Positions 1 through 10,175 of a DNA stretch of 64,000 nt are shown here, one piece after another. Each line of letters opens with the position of its first letter. The stretch's first letter is position 1. A program made the position numbers and the translations under genes. The DNA comes from Amycolatopsis pretoriensis (GTDB taxonomy: Bacteria; Actinomycetota; Actinomycetes; Mycobacteriales; Pseudonocardiaceae), in contig NZ_FNUJ01000005.1 in the NCBI RefSeq assembly GCF_900107925.1, forward strand, positions 764,925-828,924, in the 5' to 3' direction. The notes beneath the pieces were generated by a model that ran no database searches, was not told where the DNA came from, and saw nothing but the letters and a program-made list of their open reading frames with translations.

Positions 1-945
1 GGCTCCTGCCCGACGGTCGGGGTCGCCGGGCTGACCCTCGGCGGCGGCATCGGCGTGCTGTCCCGCAAGTACGGCCTGACCTGCGACCACCTGAGCTCCG
101 CGCAGGTCGTCACCGCCGACGGCAAGCTGCTGACGGCGTCCGCGAGCTCCGAGCCCGACCTGTTCTGGGCGCTGCGCGGCGGGGGCGGCGGCAACTTCGG
201 CGTCGTCACCGAGTTCACCTTCGACACCGACCCGGCGCCGAACCTGACGGTGTTCTCGCTGCACTTCCCGGCCGGTTCGGCGGCCGACGTGCTCGGCGCG
301 TGGCAGCAGTGGATCGCCGCGATGCCGCCGGAGCTGTGGGCGAACATCGTGATCTCCGGTGGCTCGCCGGTGCAGTGCCGCGTCGGCGGCTGCTACGTCG
401 GCGCCCCCTCCGGGCTCAACACCCTGCTCAACAACTTGACCTCGAACGCCGGCGCGCGGCCGACCCAGCGCACGGTGAAGGCCCTCGACTACCTCGGCGC
501 GATGAACTACTTCTCCGGCAGCTCGGCCCGGCAGTCGTTCGTCGCGTCGTCGCGGATCATCACGAGCCCGGTCGACCCGGCGAAGGTCGTCGCGCTCGCC
601 GAGGGCCACGCGGGCATGGACCTGCTCATCGACGGGCTCGGCGGCAAGGTCGGCGAGCCGGCGAAGGACGCGACGGCGTTCTGGCACCGCGACGCGCTGG
701 CGAGCGTCCAGATCTACGCGCCGGCGACGGCGAAGACCCGGACGAAGGTGGCGCAGTCGGTCGGCGACGTCGCCGCGGGCCTCGCGGCGGCCGGCGCGGG
801 CGGCGGGTACGTCAACTACATCGACCCCACCCTGCCCGACTGGAAGGCCGCCTACTACGGCGACAACGCGAAGCGGCTGTCGGACGTCGCGAAGAAGTAC
901 GACCCCTACAACGTCTTCCGGTTCGGGCAGGGCGTGGTCGCCTAG
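1..945 (+). CDS. FAD-linked oxidoreductase, BBE type (5' end cut off)
   Basis: The open frame runs from base 1 without a start, so the N-terminus lies outside the window; 314 residues are visible. The first residues (TLGGGIGVLSRKYGL) are the end of the PP-loop FAD-binding domain of the berberine-bridge/6-hydroxy-D-nicotine oxidase family. The C-terminus has the BBE signature, YVNYIDPTLPDW then YDPYNVFRFGQ. Such enzymes use bicovalently or singly linked FAD to oxidise alcohols, sugars or alkaloid-like substrates. The flavin-linking residues are not in view and the substrate cannot be told. Converges with the next gene, sharing 4 bases. Confidence 0.85.
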   Translation, partial: GSCPTVGVAGLTLGGGIGVLSRKYGLTCDHLSSAQVVTADGKLLTASASSEPDLFWALRGGGGGNFGVVTEFTFDTDPAPNLTVFSLHFPAGSAADVLGAWQQWIAAMPPELWANIVISGGSPVQCRVGGCYVGAPSGLNTLLNNLTSNAGARPTQRTVKALDYLGAMNYFSGSSARQSFVASSRIITSPVDPAKVVALAEGHAGMDLLIDGLGGKVGEPAKDATAFWHRDALASVQIYAPATAKTRTKVAQSVGDVAAGLAAAGAGGGYVNYIDPTLPDWKAAYYGDNAKRLSDVAKKYDPYNVFRFGQGVVA

Positions 946-2396
946 AGGTCGATGCCGGTGAAGACCGTGACGCGTTCTTCGGTCAGGTCGTGCATCGCCG
1001 CGAGGACGCCTTCGCGGCCGACGCCGGAGCCCTTCACGCCGCCGTAGGGCATCTGGTCGGCCCGGTAGGACGGGACGTCGCCGATGATCACCCCGCCGAC
1101 CTCCAGCTCCGCCGAGGCGTGGAACGCCAGCTGGACGTCGGTCGTGAAGACGCCGGCCTGCAGGCCGTACGCGGATTCGTTGACCGCGCGGAAGGCGTCG
1201 TCCACACCGTCCACAACGGACACCGCGAGCACCGGCCCGAAGATCTCCTCGGCCCACGCCTTGGTGTCCGGCGGGACGTCGGTGAGCAGGGTCGGCGCGA
1301 CGGTCGCGCCTTCGCGAGTGCCGCCGGTGAGCACCTTCGCGCCCGCCTGCACGGCTTCGTCGACCCACGCGACGATCCGCTCGGCGGCGGCTTCGTCGAC
1401 GACCGGGCCGACGTCGGTGTTGCGGTCGTACGGGTCGCCCGTCCGCTGGGCTTCGACGGCCTCCACGAGCGCGGGGACGAACTCGTCCGCGACGGCGGCG
1501 TCGACGATCACCCGCTGCACGGCGATGCAGGACTGCCCGGCCTGGTAGTTGCCGAAGGTGGCGATGCGGTGCGCGGCGCCCTCGGGGTCGGGCCAGTCGC
1601 GCAGCACGACGGCGGCCGCGTTGCCGCCGAGCTCCAGCACGACGTGCTTGCGTGGCGCGGCGTCCTTCAACGACCAGCCGACCGGACCCGAGCCGGTGAA
1701 CGACACGACGGGCAGCCGCGGGTCGGCGACCAGCCGCTGAGTTTCCTCGTTTCCCAGCGGCAGCACGGAAAACGAGCCTGCCGGCAGGTCCGTCTCGGCC
1801 AGGATCTCGCCGAGGATCAACGACGACAACGGCGTCCGCGGCGCGGGTTTGACGATGATCGGCGCGCCGATCGCCAGCGACGGTGCGACCTTGTGCGCCA
1901 CCAGGTTGAGCGGGAAGTTGAACGGCGCGATGCCGAGCACCGGTCCGCGCGGGACGCGGCGGGTCAGCGCCAGCCGCGCTTCGCCCGCCGGGTCCGTGTC
2001 GAGGCGCTGGACGTCGCCGCTGAACCGGCGGGCCTCCTCGGCGGCGATGCGGAACACCGACACCGCGCGCTTCACCTCGGCCTCGGCCCACTTGAGCGGC
2101 TTGCCGTTCTCGGCGGTGATGACCTCGGCGATCTCCTCGGCGCGGCCGGCGAGCACGCGCGAGACGTGGTCGAGCGCGCCGGCGCGGACGTGCGCCGGCG
2201 TACTGCGGAATTCGCGGGCGACCGAGACGGCGGCGGTGACCGCGCGCTCGACCTGCTCCGGCCCGGGCACGGCGACCGTGGCGACCTCGCTGCCGTCGTA
2301 CGGGTGGTGCACGACGAGGGTGGTGGCGCCCGGTTCCGGGCGGCCGGCGATCCAGGCGGGGCGCGGCTCGGGGGTGATCATGTCCATGCGTACCAA
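942..2396 (-). CDS. NAD(P)-dependent aldehyde dehydrogenase
   Basis: A 484-aa protein of normal ALDH length. Visible motifs are the general-base region LELGGNAAAVVL (Glu) and, about 35 residues on, the nucleophile region GQSCIAVQRV with the catalytic Cys. PFNFPLN and KPAPRTPLS fit the NAD-binding fold. It oxidises an aldehyde to its acid; the sequence does not fix the substrate. The first ATG codons (residues 1, 4 and 6) are all possible starts. It ends tail to tail with the oxidoreductase gene and lies downstream of the alcohol dehydrogenase gene on the same strand, so the pair could carry out successive alcohol and aldehyde oxidations (inference). Confidence 0.9.
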   Translation of the reverse strand: MVRMDMITPEPRPAWIAGRPEPGATTLVVHHPYDGSEVATVAVPGPEQVERAVTAAVSVAREFRSTPAHVRAGALDHVSRVLAGRAEEIAEVITAENGKPLKWAEAEVKRAVSVFRIAAEEARRFSGDVQRLDTDPAGEARLALTRRVPRGPVLGIAPFNFPLNLVAHKVAPSLAIGAPIIVKPAPRTPLSSLILGEILAETDLPAGSFSVLPLGNEETQRLVADPRLPVVSFTGSGPVGWSLKDAAPRKHVVLELGGNAAAVVLRDWPDPEGAAHRIATFGNYQAGQSCIAVQRVIVDAAVADEFVPALVEAVEAQRTGDPYDRNTDVGPVVDEAAAERIVAWVDEAVQAGAKVLTGGTREGATVAPTLLTDVPPDTKAWAEEIFGPVLAVSVVDGVDDAFRAVNESAYGLQAGVFTTDVQLAFHASAELEVGGVIIGDVPSYRADQMPYGGVKGSGVGREGVLAAMHDLTEERVTVFTGIDL

Positions 2397-2442
2397 CGTA
2401 ATCCGAGTGGGGGACTCGCCGCCGGACCCCCACCCGGACGGG

Positions 2443-3477
2443 TCACGGCTTGATGAGCACCTTCAGCGCTTCCCGGCCGGCCATCGCGCGGTAGCCGTCC
2501 GGCACGCCTTCGACGTCGATGGTCCGGTCGAAGACCCGGCCGGGCTGGTACTTGCCGTCGAGGACGTCCGGCAACAGTTCGGGGATGTAGTGCCGCGCGG
2601 GCGCGACCCCGCCGGTGATGGTGACGTTGCGGCGGAACACACCCACGCCGGCGGGTGCGTCCTCGTACTGCGGCAGCCCGACGCGGCTGACCGCGCCGCC
2701 CGCGCGCACGGCCCCGATGCCCATCTCGAACGCGCCGAGCGTGCCGACGCACTCGAGGACGGCGTGCGTGCCGCGGCCGTTCGTCAGCTCGCGCACCTTC
2801 TCGACACCCTCTTCGCCGCGCTCGGCGACGACGTCGGTCGCGCCGAACTCGCGCCCGAGGTCGGTACGGGCCCGGTGCCGGCCCATCAGGATGATCCGGT
2901 CGGCGCCCAGGCGCTTCGCCGCGAGGACGGCGGAAAGCCCGACCGCGCCGTCGCCGATCACGGTGACGTTCTGGCCTTCGCTCACCCGCGCCTTCACCGC
3001 GGCGTGGTGGCCGGTCGAAAAGACGTCCGAGAGCGTCAGCAGGGACGCGAGCAGGTCGTCGTCCTCGGTGTGCGGGAGCTTGACGAGCGTGCCGTCGGCC
3101 TGCGGGACGCGCACGGCCTCGCCCTGGCCGCCGTCGACGCCCTTCGCGCCCCAGCCGCCGCCGTGCAGGCACGACGTGTGCAGGCCTTCGCGGCAGAACT
3201 CGCAGGTGTTGTCGGACCAGACGAACGGCGCGACGGCGAGGTCGCCCTTCTTCACGGTCGTGACGTCGGCGCCGGTCTCCTCGACGATCCCGAGGAACTC
3301 GTGCCCGATCCGGCGGCCGTGCTCGCGCGGCGGCATGTCCGCGTACGGCCAGAGGTCGCTGCCGCAGATGCACGACCGCACGACCCGCAGGACGACGTCG
3401 GTCGGCTCCACCAGCTCGGGGTCCGGGACGGTCTCGACCCGCACGTCGCCGGCACCGTAGATGACTGTCGCTCGCAT
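2443..3477 (-). CDS. Zinc-dependent alcohol dehydrogenase (MDR family)
   Basis: A 344-aa medium-chain dehydrogenase. The catalytic zinc site appears as CICGSD (C36/C38) and GHEFLG (H59, E60). The structural-zinc lobe is C92-x2-C95-x7-C103, with the fourth Cys position less clear and followed by HGGGWG. The Rossmann motif is VIGDGAVGLSAVLAAKRLGA. The family oxidises or reduces alcohols and aldehydes with NAD(P). A 46-base gap separates it from the aldehyde dehydrogenase gene, so they probably form an operon. It is divergent from the rhomboid-like gene. Confidence 0.9.
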   Translation of the reverse strand: MRATVIYGAGDVRVETVPDPELVEPTDVVLRVVRSCICGSDLWPYADMPPREHGRRIGHEFLGIVEETGADVTTVKKGDLAVAPFVWSDNTCEFCREGLHTSCLHGGGWGAKGVDGGQGEAVRVPQADGTLVKLPHTEDDDLLASLLTLSDVFSTGHHAAVKARVSEGQNVTVIGDGAVGLSAVLAAKRLGADRIILMGRHRARTDLGREFGATDVVAERGEEGVEKVRELTNGRGTHAVLECVGTLGAFEMGIGAVRAGGAVSRVGLPQYEDAPAGVGVFRRNVTITGGVAPARHYIPELLPDVLDGKYQPGRVFDRTIDVEGVPDGYRAMAGREALKVLIKP

Positions 3478-3551
3478 GCTGGGGCCTTCCCGTGGGGGTT
3501 CGTGACAAACGTCGGGGGTGCGACGGCGGTGACGCGCCTAGATTTTCGTCC

Positions 3552-4151
3552 ATGACCACGCGCACCGCATCCCGCAACCCGTTCGCGGCCCTCGCCCCGG
3601 TGCGCCGCCGCCCGTACCTGACCGCGGTGGTGTTCCTGGTGACGCTGGCGTGCGGGATCGCCCAGCTCGCGGACCGCGGGCTGTACGACCACGTCGTCCG
3701 CGACGCGGCCCGCATCGACGCGGGCGAGTGGTACCGCCTGGTGACGGGCATGTTCTTCCAGGACGGCTGGGCCTTCGGCCTGACGTCGAACCTCGTCTGG
3801 CTCGCGGTGTTCGGCACGCTCGCCGAGCGCGTGTTCGGCCGGGTCCGCTGGCTCGTCCTGTACTTCGGCTGCGGCCTGTTCGGCCAGGTCATGAGCTACC
3901 TGTGGCTCAACCCGGTCGGGGCGGGCAACTCGATGTGCGTGGTGGGCCTGATCGGCGGGCTGGCGGCGGTCGTGATGGTGGCTTCGCGCCGCTACGGCGT
4001 GGTGCTGCCCGTCCAGTTTCGGGTGCTGGCGTACGCGTTGCCGGTGCTGGCCGTGGTCGACACGGTCGTCCACGACAACCACGGCCTCCCGCTGCTGCTG
4101 GGCCTGGCGCTGAGCTTCCTGCTCCTCCCGCGGGCCGGTCAGTCGGGGTAG
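3552..4151 (+). CDS. Rhomboid-like integral membrane protein, active site degenerate
   Basis: 199 aa with about six hydrophobic segments and a rhomboid layout: a long loop after helix 1 (WYRLVTGMFFQ), then GNSMCVVGLIGG where the GxSG serine site should be, and HDNHGLPLLLG where the second catalytic His should be. The serine is followed by Met rather than Gly, so protease activity is doubtful. The ATG at 3552 is chosen because TAGATT lies just upstream, as in leaderless actinobacterial transcripts; an in-frame start further upstream (3492) would add a non-hydrophobic tail. The last 13 bases overlap the convergent gene. Confidence 0.65.
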   Translation: MTTRTASRNPFAALAPVRRRPYLTAVVFLVTLACGIAQLADRGLYDHVVRDAARIDAGEWYRLVTGMFFQDGWAFGLTSNLVWLAVFGTLAERVFGRVRWLVLYFGCGLFGQVMSYLWLNPVGAGNSMCVVGLIGGLAAVVMVASRRYGVVLPVQFRVLAYALPVLAVVDTVVHDNHGLPLLLGLALSFLLLPRAGQSG

Positions 4152-4558
4152 CGGCCGCCGAGCCGGCACCAGTGCGCGACCAGGTGCGGCTGCGGCGGCA
4201 CCGCCAGGAGGGCGGCGAGATCCGCTTCGGCCTGGCAGGCCAGTGCTTCGGTGCGTTCCCATTCCCCGGGGTCGTCGGCTCCGCCGCTCTGCTCCGCGGC
4301 GGCGATCCGGTCGCACCGCAGTTCGTCGGCCTTGCCCAGGTCCTCGGTGTGCCGGGCGTCGAGGACGATCCCGCTGCCCGACCGCGCGCCGTAGCGGACG
4401 GCGATCCGCAGGAGGTCGTTGCTGAACGCGCGCGTCTCGGTGGGCACCCACGACAGCCGCTCCCAGTCGGGCGGCGGCTGGTCGTCGGCGCGGGTGACCA
4501 CGTACCCGGGCACGTCACACCAGGTCAGGGTGCCGGTCGGACGGAGTCGGTAGAGCAT
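4139..4558 (-). CDS. Hypothetical protein, 139 aa
   Basis: I do not recognise the family. The ATG at 4558 is preceded by a clear ribosome site (GAGGGGGA, 8 bases away). The protein is soluble-looking, rich in Trp, Arg and Asp, with no signal or membrane segment. It follows the DinB-like gene on the same strand after 68 bases. It overlaps the convergent rhomboid-like gene by 13 bases. Confidence 0.65.
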   Translation of the reverse strand: MLYRLRPTGTLTWCDVPGYVVTRADDQPPPDWERLSWVPTETRAFSNDLLRIAVRYGARSGSGIVLDARHTEDLGKADELRCDRIAAAEQSGGADDPGEWERTEALACQAEADLAALLAVPPQPHLVAHWCRLGGRYPD

Positions 4559-4626
4559 GCGCGGGTCCCCCTCGAAGCCGGTCTCGACACTGGTGAATCG
4601 GACCGGCGGTGACTCCGCGTTACAGA

Positions 4627-5172
4627 TCACCGGCTCCGGTAGAGATCGCGCAGCAGCAGGACTTCGGCGCAGTGGTGGATCATCTCGCGGTGGATGTGCA
4701 GCACCAGCGTCGCCATCGGGTACTCCGCGTACGGGCCTTCCGCCGGGCCGCACGAGCGCGCCAGGGCCTCGTCGTCGAGCGACTTCACCCCTTCGACCCA
4801 CCGGGCGTAGTACTCGTCGAGCAGGGACATCGCCTCCGCGGCCGTCCCCGGGTACGGGTAGTCGTCGTACGTCATCGCCGGGCCGCCGAAGTGCGACGCC
4901 GACCGCATGCCGAGCACGCCGACGAGGACGTGGTTGAGCCGCCACGCGATCGTCGTGACCGGCGGCGGAGTCGGCTCGGGGAAGGCGAAGTCGATGGTGA
5001 ACGGACCCGAGCCGGGCTCGCTGTCCGACTTGCGCGGCCGCACGGTCCAGCAGTCCGGGACGGGCTCCCAGAGGTACTCGTCGTCGGTGAGGCCCTCGAG
5101 CTTCGGGCGCGTGTGGATGTTCCAGTGGAAGTCGAGCTGGTCGGTCAGTTCCTTGGTCCAGTTCACAGCCAT
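4627..5172 (-). CDS. DinB-like / mycothiol-dependent enzyme superfamily protein
   Basis: 181 aa from the ATG at 5172. The fold is suggested by an N-terminal amphipathic helix (WTKELTDQLDFHW), a central IAWRLNHVLVGVLG helix and a C-terminal HIHREMIHHCAEVLLLRDL helix. The His residues in the last two helices match the usual metal triad of DinB/maleylpyruvate-isomerase-like proteins. In actinobacteria this superfamily includes mycothiol- and bacillithiol-dependent transferases, so a thiol-transfer or detoxification role is possible but not shown. It is divergent from guaA with a 109-base spacer. Confidence 0.75.
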   Translation of the reverse strand: MAVNWTKELTDQLDFHWNIHTRPKLEGLTDDEYLWEPVPDCWTVRPRKSDSEPGSGPFTIDFAFPEPTPPPVTTIAWRLNHVLVGVLGMRSASHFGGPAMTYDDYPYPGTAAEAMSLLDEYYARWVEGVKSLDDEALARSCGPAEGPYAEYPMATLVLHIHREMIHHCAEVLLLRDLYRSR

Positions 5173-5281
5173 AACGGGGACCGTAGGCCCGATCGCGGAC
5201 AGGGGCGGCCCTGAATCGGAGGTGACCGGGCCCACCTGGGACGATGGAGGGGAATCCCGCTTCTCGCCAGGAGGTCGCCAG

Positions 5282-6839
<1,558 letters not shown>

Positions 6840-6855
6840 TCCACTGTAGACAGGA

Positions 6856-6889
6856 CTCGAGGCCCCGGCGTGGGATCCGGGGCCTCGAG
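6856..6889. terminator. Bidirectional hairpin terminator after guaA
   Basis: A perfect 13-bp stem (CTCGAGGCCCCGG and its complement) with an 8-base loop, followed on the + strand by AGTTTTCTGTT. It lies between the convergent guaA and 79-aa membrane protein genes, so it can serve both. Confidence 0.85.
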
Positions 6890-6900
6890 AGTTTTCTGTT

Positions 6901-7140
6901 CTAGCGGCGGCGTTTGCCGAACGACGCGCCGAGGAGCAGCAGCCCCACGAACACCGCGCCGCCGGCGATCACCCAGCGGAAGTCGAACTGCGGCAGCCAG
7001 CTCGCGCCGTCCGAGAGGACGTAGGCGGAGATCAGCAGCGTCGCGACCCCGACGATCAGGGTGAAGACGTCCACCCCGCGCTTCGCGGGCGGCTGGGTTT
7101 CCGTGGCGTTGTCGTAGGCGTAGGGGTTCTGGTCAGCCAC
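6901..7140 (-). CDS. Small two-helix membrane protein
   Basis: 79 aa: a polar N-terminus, a first helix (FTLIVGVATLLISAYVL), a short loop ending FDFRW, a second helix (VIAGGAVFVGLLLLGASF) and a basic tail GKRRR. No family is recognised. Its ATG lies inside the last codons of the PspC-domain gene (8-base overlap), so the two are translationally coupled and probably act together in the envelope. Confidence 0.7.
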   Translation of the reverse strand: MADQNPYAYDNATETQPPAKRGVDVFTLIVGVATLLISAYVLSDGASWLPQFDFRWVIAGGAVFVGLLLLGASFGKRRR

Positions 7141-8416
7141 GGCGCACCTCCACGTTGCCCATGCTGTTCTTGACGTGCAGGGTGATCTGCTGGCCGCCCG
7201 GGCCGTCGGTGCCGTAGTCGACGCCGGTCAGCGCGTCCTGGCTGATGCCGTCGGTCTCGTGGCCGAAGCACTCGGTGTTGCCGGCCCCGGTGTGGCAGTC
7301 GTAGGTGACGTCCGCGGTGTCCGGCACGGTGACCGTGGAGTCGCCGGCGCCGTTGATCACGTTGGTGGTGATCGGCGAGCCGGCGGGCAGCTCGGTCAGG
7401 TCGAGGTTGATGTTGCCCGCGGCGTGCTGGTAGAGCGGCTTCAGGTCGGTCACCGCGTGCGGGGTCTCCCGCAGGTCGCCCGCACCGCCGCGGAAGTCGA
7501 AGTTCTCGAACGGCACGGTCGTCAGCACCATCCCGACGATCGCCAGCGGCACGGCGAGCCCGATCAGGCCGCGCCCGCCGCGGACGAACGCGCCGGTGAC
7601 CAGGCCGATGCCGACGACGCCGAGCACGAGGCCGATGACGTGCTGCGCGGAGAACCAGGTGGCGCCGTTGAGGTTGGCCAGCACGCCACCACCGGCGGTC
7701 AGCACGGCGAGCGCGAAGGTCGCCGAGCCCACCTTGGAGTTGCGGCGCCGCTCGGGCCGGCGGTCGCGGTGGTGCAGAGGCGGCGCAGGCGGCGGCTGCG
7801 CCGACGGCGGATCGGGCAGGTCCCAGCCGGCCGGATCGGCGGCGAGCGGGTCCCAGCCTGCCTTGGCCTCGGGGGCGGCCGTGGCCGTGTCGGTCATGGT
7901 GAAGGCTCCGTTCCCGGTGAAGGCTCGAGTCCGCGGGGTGACCGGCGAGGGCCGGTTCTCCTGGCCGCGGTTGCGGTGCAGCAGGTAGAGCGCGCTGGCG
8001 ATGAGCGCGAAGCTGATGAGGGCCCCACCGTCGAACCACGAGCCGCTGAAGGCACCCCCGACGCTGACGACGGTGAAGACGCTGAGCACGACGGCGAAGG
8101 CGGGCGACACCGAAGAGCGGCCGCGCCCGATCAGGCTTTCGAAGCCGGAGACTTCGTCGCTCTCGCCCGGCAGGAACAGCCACCCCAGCAGGTAGAAGGG
8201 AACGCCGAAGCCCCCGAAGATCGTGGCGACCACCAGGGCGACCCGCACGACAACGGGGTCGATCCCATACCGGTACCCGATGGCGGCGGCAACGCCGGCC
8301 ACCTTCCGCCCGGCGTGCGGCCGCCGAGGCCGGCTGACCCAGAAGTCCTTCACGGTCTCCTCGAAGCCGTTCAACGGACTCGGCTTCGGTGCCCGCGTCT
8401 CACTCGCACCACTCAT
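7133..8416 (-). CDS. PspC-domain membrane protein with C-terminal LiaF-like domain
   Basis: 427 aa from the ATG at 8416. Residues about 30-85 form a PspC domain (GRKVAGVAAAIGYRYGIDPVVVRVALV, then a helix ending LLGWLFLP). Several more membrane helices follow, with a Pro-rich linker (PPSAQPPPAPP). The C-terminus (INLDLTELP to VKNSMGNVEVRRG) looks like the beta-helical 'toast-rack' domain of LiaF/VraT-type envelope stress proteins. It faces the PspC-sensor kinase and LuxR regulator across a short region, as in actinobacterial PspC-kinase-regulator modules that sense envelope damage. Function inferred from family and context. Confidence 0.8.
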   Translation of the reverse strand: MSGASETRAPKPSPLNGFEETVKDFWVSRPRRPHAGRKVAGVAAAIGYRYGIDPVVVRVALVVATIFGGFGVPFYLLGWLFLPGESDEVSGFESLIGRGRSSVSPAFAVVLSVFTVVSVGGAFSGSWFDGGALISFALIASALYLLHRNRGQENRPSPVTPRTRAFTGNGAFTMTDTATAAPEAKAGWDPLAADPAGWDLPDPPSAQPPPAPPLHHRDRRPERRRNSKVGSATFALAVLTAGGGVLANLNGATWFSAQHVIGLVLGVVGIGLVTGAFVRGGRGLIGLAVPLAIVGMVLTTVPFENFDFRGGAGDLRETPHAVTDLKPLYQHAAGNINLDLTELPAGSPITTNVINGAGDSTVTVPDTADVTYDCHTGAGNTECFGHETDGISQDALTGVDYGTDGPGGQQITLHVKNSMGNVEVRRG

Positions 8417-8457
8417 ACCGAAGAGCATGCGCGATCTGGGGCGGGCGGACATCCGGG

Positions 8458-8826
8458 ATGGTCCCTGAGGTTTCCCGGAGGGGGTTCCGGGGGGTCCTGT
8501 GCACGCGTGACGGCTGTTCGCACGCCCAGGTCACCGGCCGGGCCGGCGACCTGGGTGCGGATGTGGTCGCCTACGCGCCGGACGGGCGCAAGATCGTGCT
8601 CCAGGCGAAGCGCTTCAGCGGGACCCACAAGGTCGGCGGGCCGGACCTGCAGCGGTTCGGCGGTACCTGCTACACCGTGCACGGCGCCCGCGTCGCCGCC
8701 GTGGTCACCACGTCGACGTTCACGAAACAAGCCCGGCAGTACGCCGCTCACCACGGGATTCGCCTGCTCGACGTCCACGGTCTCGCGGCCTGGGCGAGCC
8801 GGACGGGCCCGGCGCCCTGGCACTGA
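8458..8826 (+). CDS. Mrr-type restriction endonuclease domain protein, N-terminally short
   Basis: 122 aa. The core GDLGADVVAYAPDGRKIVLQAKR has the D...QxK arrangement of Mrr/type IV restriction nucleases, followed by KVGGPDLQRFGG, VVTTSTFTKQARQYA and IRLLDVHGLAAW, which match the rest of the domain. Family members usually have a longer N-terminus (a membrane or DNA-binding segment and a full first helix). Here only about 20 residues (VPEVSRRGFRGVLCTRDG) precede the core. It may be a minimal nuclease or a decayed copy. It is divergent from the PspC gene with only 41 bases between starts. Confidence 0.65.
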   Translation: MVPEVSRRGFRGVLCTRDGCSHAQVTGRAGDLGADVVAYAPDGRKIVLQAKRFSGTHKVGGPDLQRFGGTCYTVHGARVAAVVTTSTFTKQARQYAAHHGIRLLDVHGLAAWASRTGPAPWH

Positions 8827-8834
8827 TCGGGCGT

Positions 8835-8851
8835 TCGGGGATTTTCCCCGA
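8835..8851. terminator. Short hairpin after the Mrr-like gene
   Basis: TCGGGGA-ttt-TCCCCGA, a 7-bp stem, lies between the nuclease stop and the sensor kinase start. There is no clear U run downstream, so termination is only possible. Confidence 0.35.
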
Positions 8852-8878
8852 TGCACCCCCGCACGGCCCCGTGTGACC

Positions 8879-10168
8879 ATGGACCACGTGCAAGAAGCCC
8901 TCGACCACGTCACGACCGACCAGGTGACCGTCCCGGACAAGCCCAAGATGTTCCGGCGCCGGTCCGGGCGGGCGATCGCCGGGGTCGCCGGGGGGCTCGC
9001 CGACCACCTCGGGGTCCCCGTCGTCTGGGTGCGGACCGCCTTCGCGCTGCTCGCCGCCCTCAACGGGGCCGGCCTGCTCGCCTACGGCCTGCTCTGGGCG
9101 TTCGTCCAGCAGCAGACCGAAGAAACCGCGAAGGCGCCGACGTCGAAGGAACGCCAGCAGGCGTTCGGCCTGATCGCGCTGGGGGTCGGCCTCGCCGTCG
9201 CCAGCGGGACGCTCACCGGGTTCATCAGCGGCTGGGTCGCCGTGCCGCTCGCCGTCGCCATGATCGGTCTCGCCGTCGTCTGGCGGGAGGCCGACGAGTC
9301 GCAGCGCCGCCGCTGGCGGGTCGGTGCCAAGGACGGCTTCGCGGGCGCGTTCCTCGGCGGGGGTGGCTGGTCGGCCGCGATCCGGATCGTCGCCGGCGTC
9401 GCGCTGGTGATCACCGGCATCACCGTCGTCGTGCTGCGCAGCGGCACCCTCGACCAGGTCCAGTTCGCCCTGATCGCGGTCCTCGCGACGCTCATCGGGG
9501 TCGCCGTCCTGACCATCCCGTTCTGGCTGCGGCTGGTCCGCGACCTGTCCGACGAGCGTAAAGCCCGCATCCGCACCGACGAGCGCGCCGAGATCGCCGC
9601 CCACCTGCACGACTCCGTCCTGCAGACGCTGGCCCTGATCCAGAAGCAGAGCGAGCAGCCGCGCGAAGTGGCGCGGCTGGCGCGCAGCCAGGAACGCGAG
9701 CTGCGCGGCTGGCTCTACGGCCCGAACGGCTACGGCAAGCCCGTCGAGACCGCCGAGGAAGCGAGCGGCCAGCTGTCCGAAGCCCTCGCGACGGCGTGCG
9801 GCGAGGTGGAGGACACCTTCGCGATCTCCGTCGGCCAGGTGGTCGTCGGCGACGCCGAGCTCGACGACTCACTGGTGGCGCTGGTCCAGGCCGCGCGCGA
9901 GGCGATCGTCAACGCCGCGAAGCACGCCGGCGTCGAGGAGGTCAGCGTCTTCGCCGAGGTCGAGCCGACGGCGGTGACGGTGTTCGTCCGCGACCGCGGC
10001 AAGGGCTTCGACCCCGACCTCGTCCCGGACGACCGCCACGGCCTCGCCGACTCGATCCGCGGCCGGATGACCCGCCACGGCGGCACGTGCAAGGTGCGCA
10101 CGGCGCCGGGGGAGGGCACGGAAGTGCAGCTCGCCATGCCGGTGAAAGCGGGCAAGGGGGCAGCGTGA
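8879..10168 (+). CDS. PspC-domain sensor histidine kinase
   Basis: 429 aa from the ATG at 8879 (a GTG lies two codons earlier). Residues about 24-80 form a PspC domain (RRRSGRAIAGVAGGLADHLG...GLLWAFV). Further helices include AFGLIALGVGLAVASG and VLATLIGVAVLTIPFWL. The dimerisation/phospho-acceptor box is AHLHDSVLQTL with His244, typical of HPK7 kinases such as DesK and LiaS. The ATP-binding domain shows AREAIVNAAKHAG (N box), VRDRGKGFDP (G1) and DDRHGLADSIRGRM. It pairs with the response regulator that starts 7 bases downstream. Fused PspC sensors are known from actinobacterial envelope-stress systems. Confidence 0.92.
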   Translation: MDHVQEALDHVTTDQVTVPDKPKMFRRRSGRAIAGVAGGLADHLGVPVVWVRTAFALLAALNGAGLLAYGLLWAFVQQQTEETAKAPTSKERQQAFGLIALGVGLAVASGTLTGFISGWVAVPLAVAMIGLAVVWREADESQRRRWRVGAKDGFAGAFLGGGGWSAAIRIVAGVALVITGITVVVLRSGTLDQVQFALIAVLATLIGVAVLTIPFWLRLVRDLSDERKARIRTDERAEIAAHLHDSVLQTLALIQKQSEQPREVARLARSQERELRGWLYGPNGYGKPVETAEEASGQLSEALATACGEVEDTFAISVGQVVVGDAELDDSLVALVQAAREAIVNAAKHAGVEEVSVFAEVEPTAVTVFVRDRGKGFDPDLVPDDRHGLADSIRGRMTRHGGTCKVRTAPGEGTEVQLAMPVKAGKGAA

Positions 10169-10175
10169 GGCGGCT

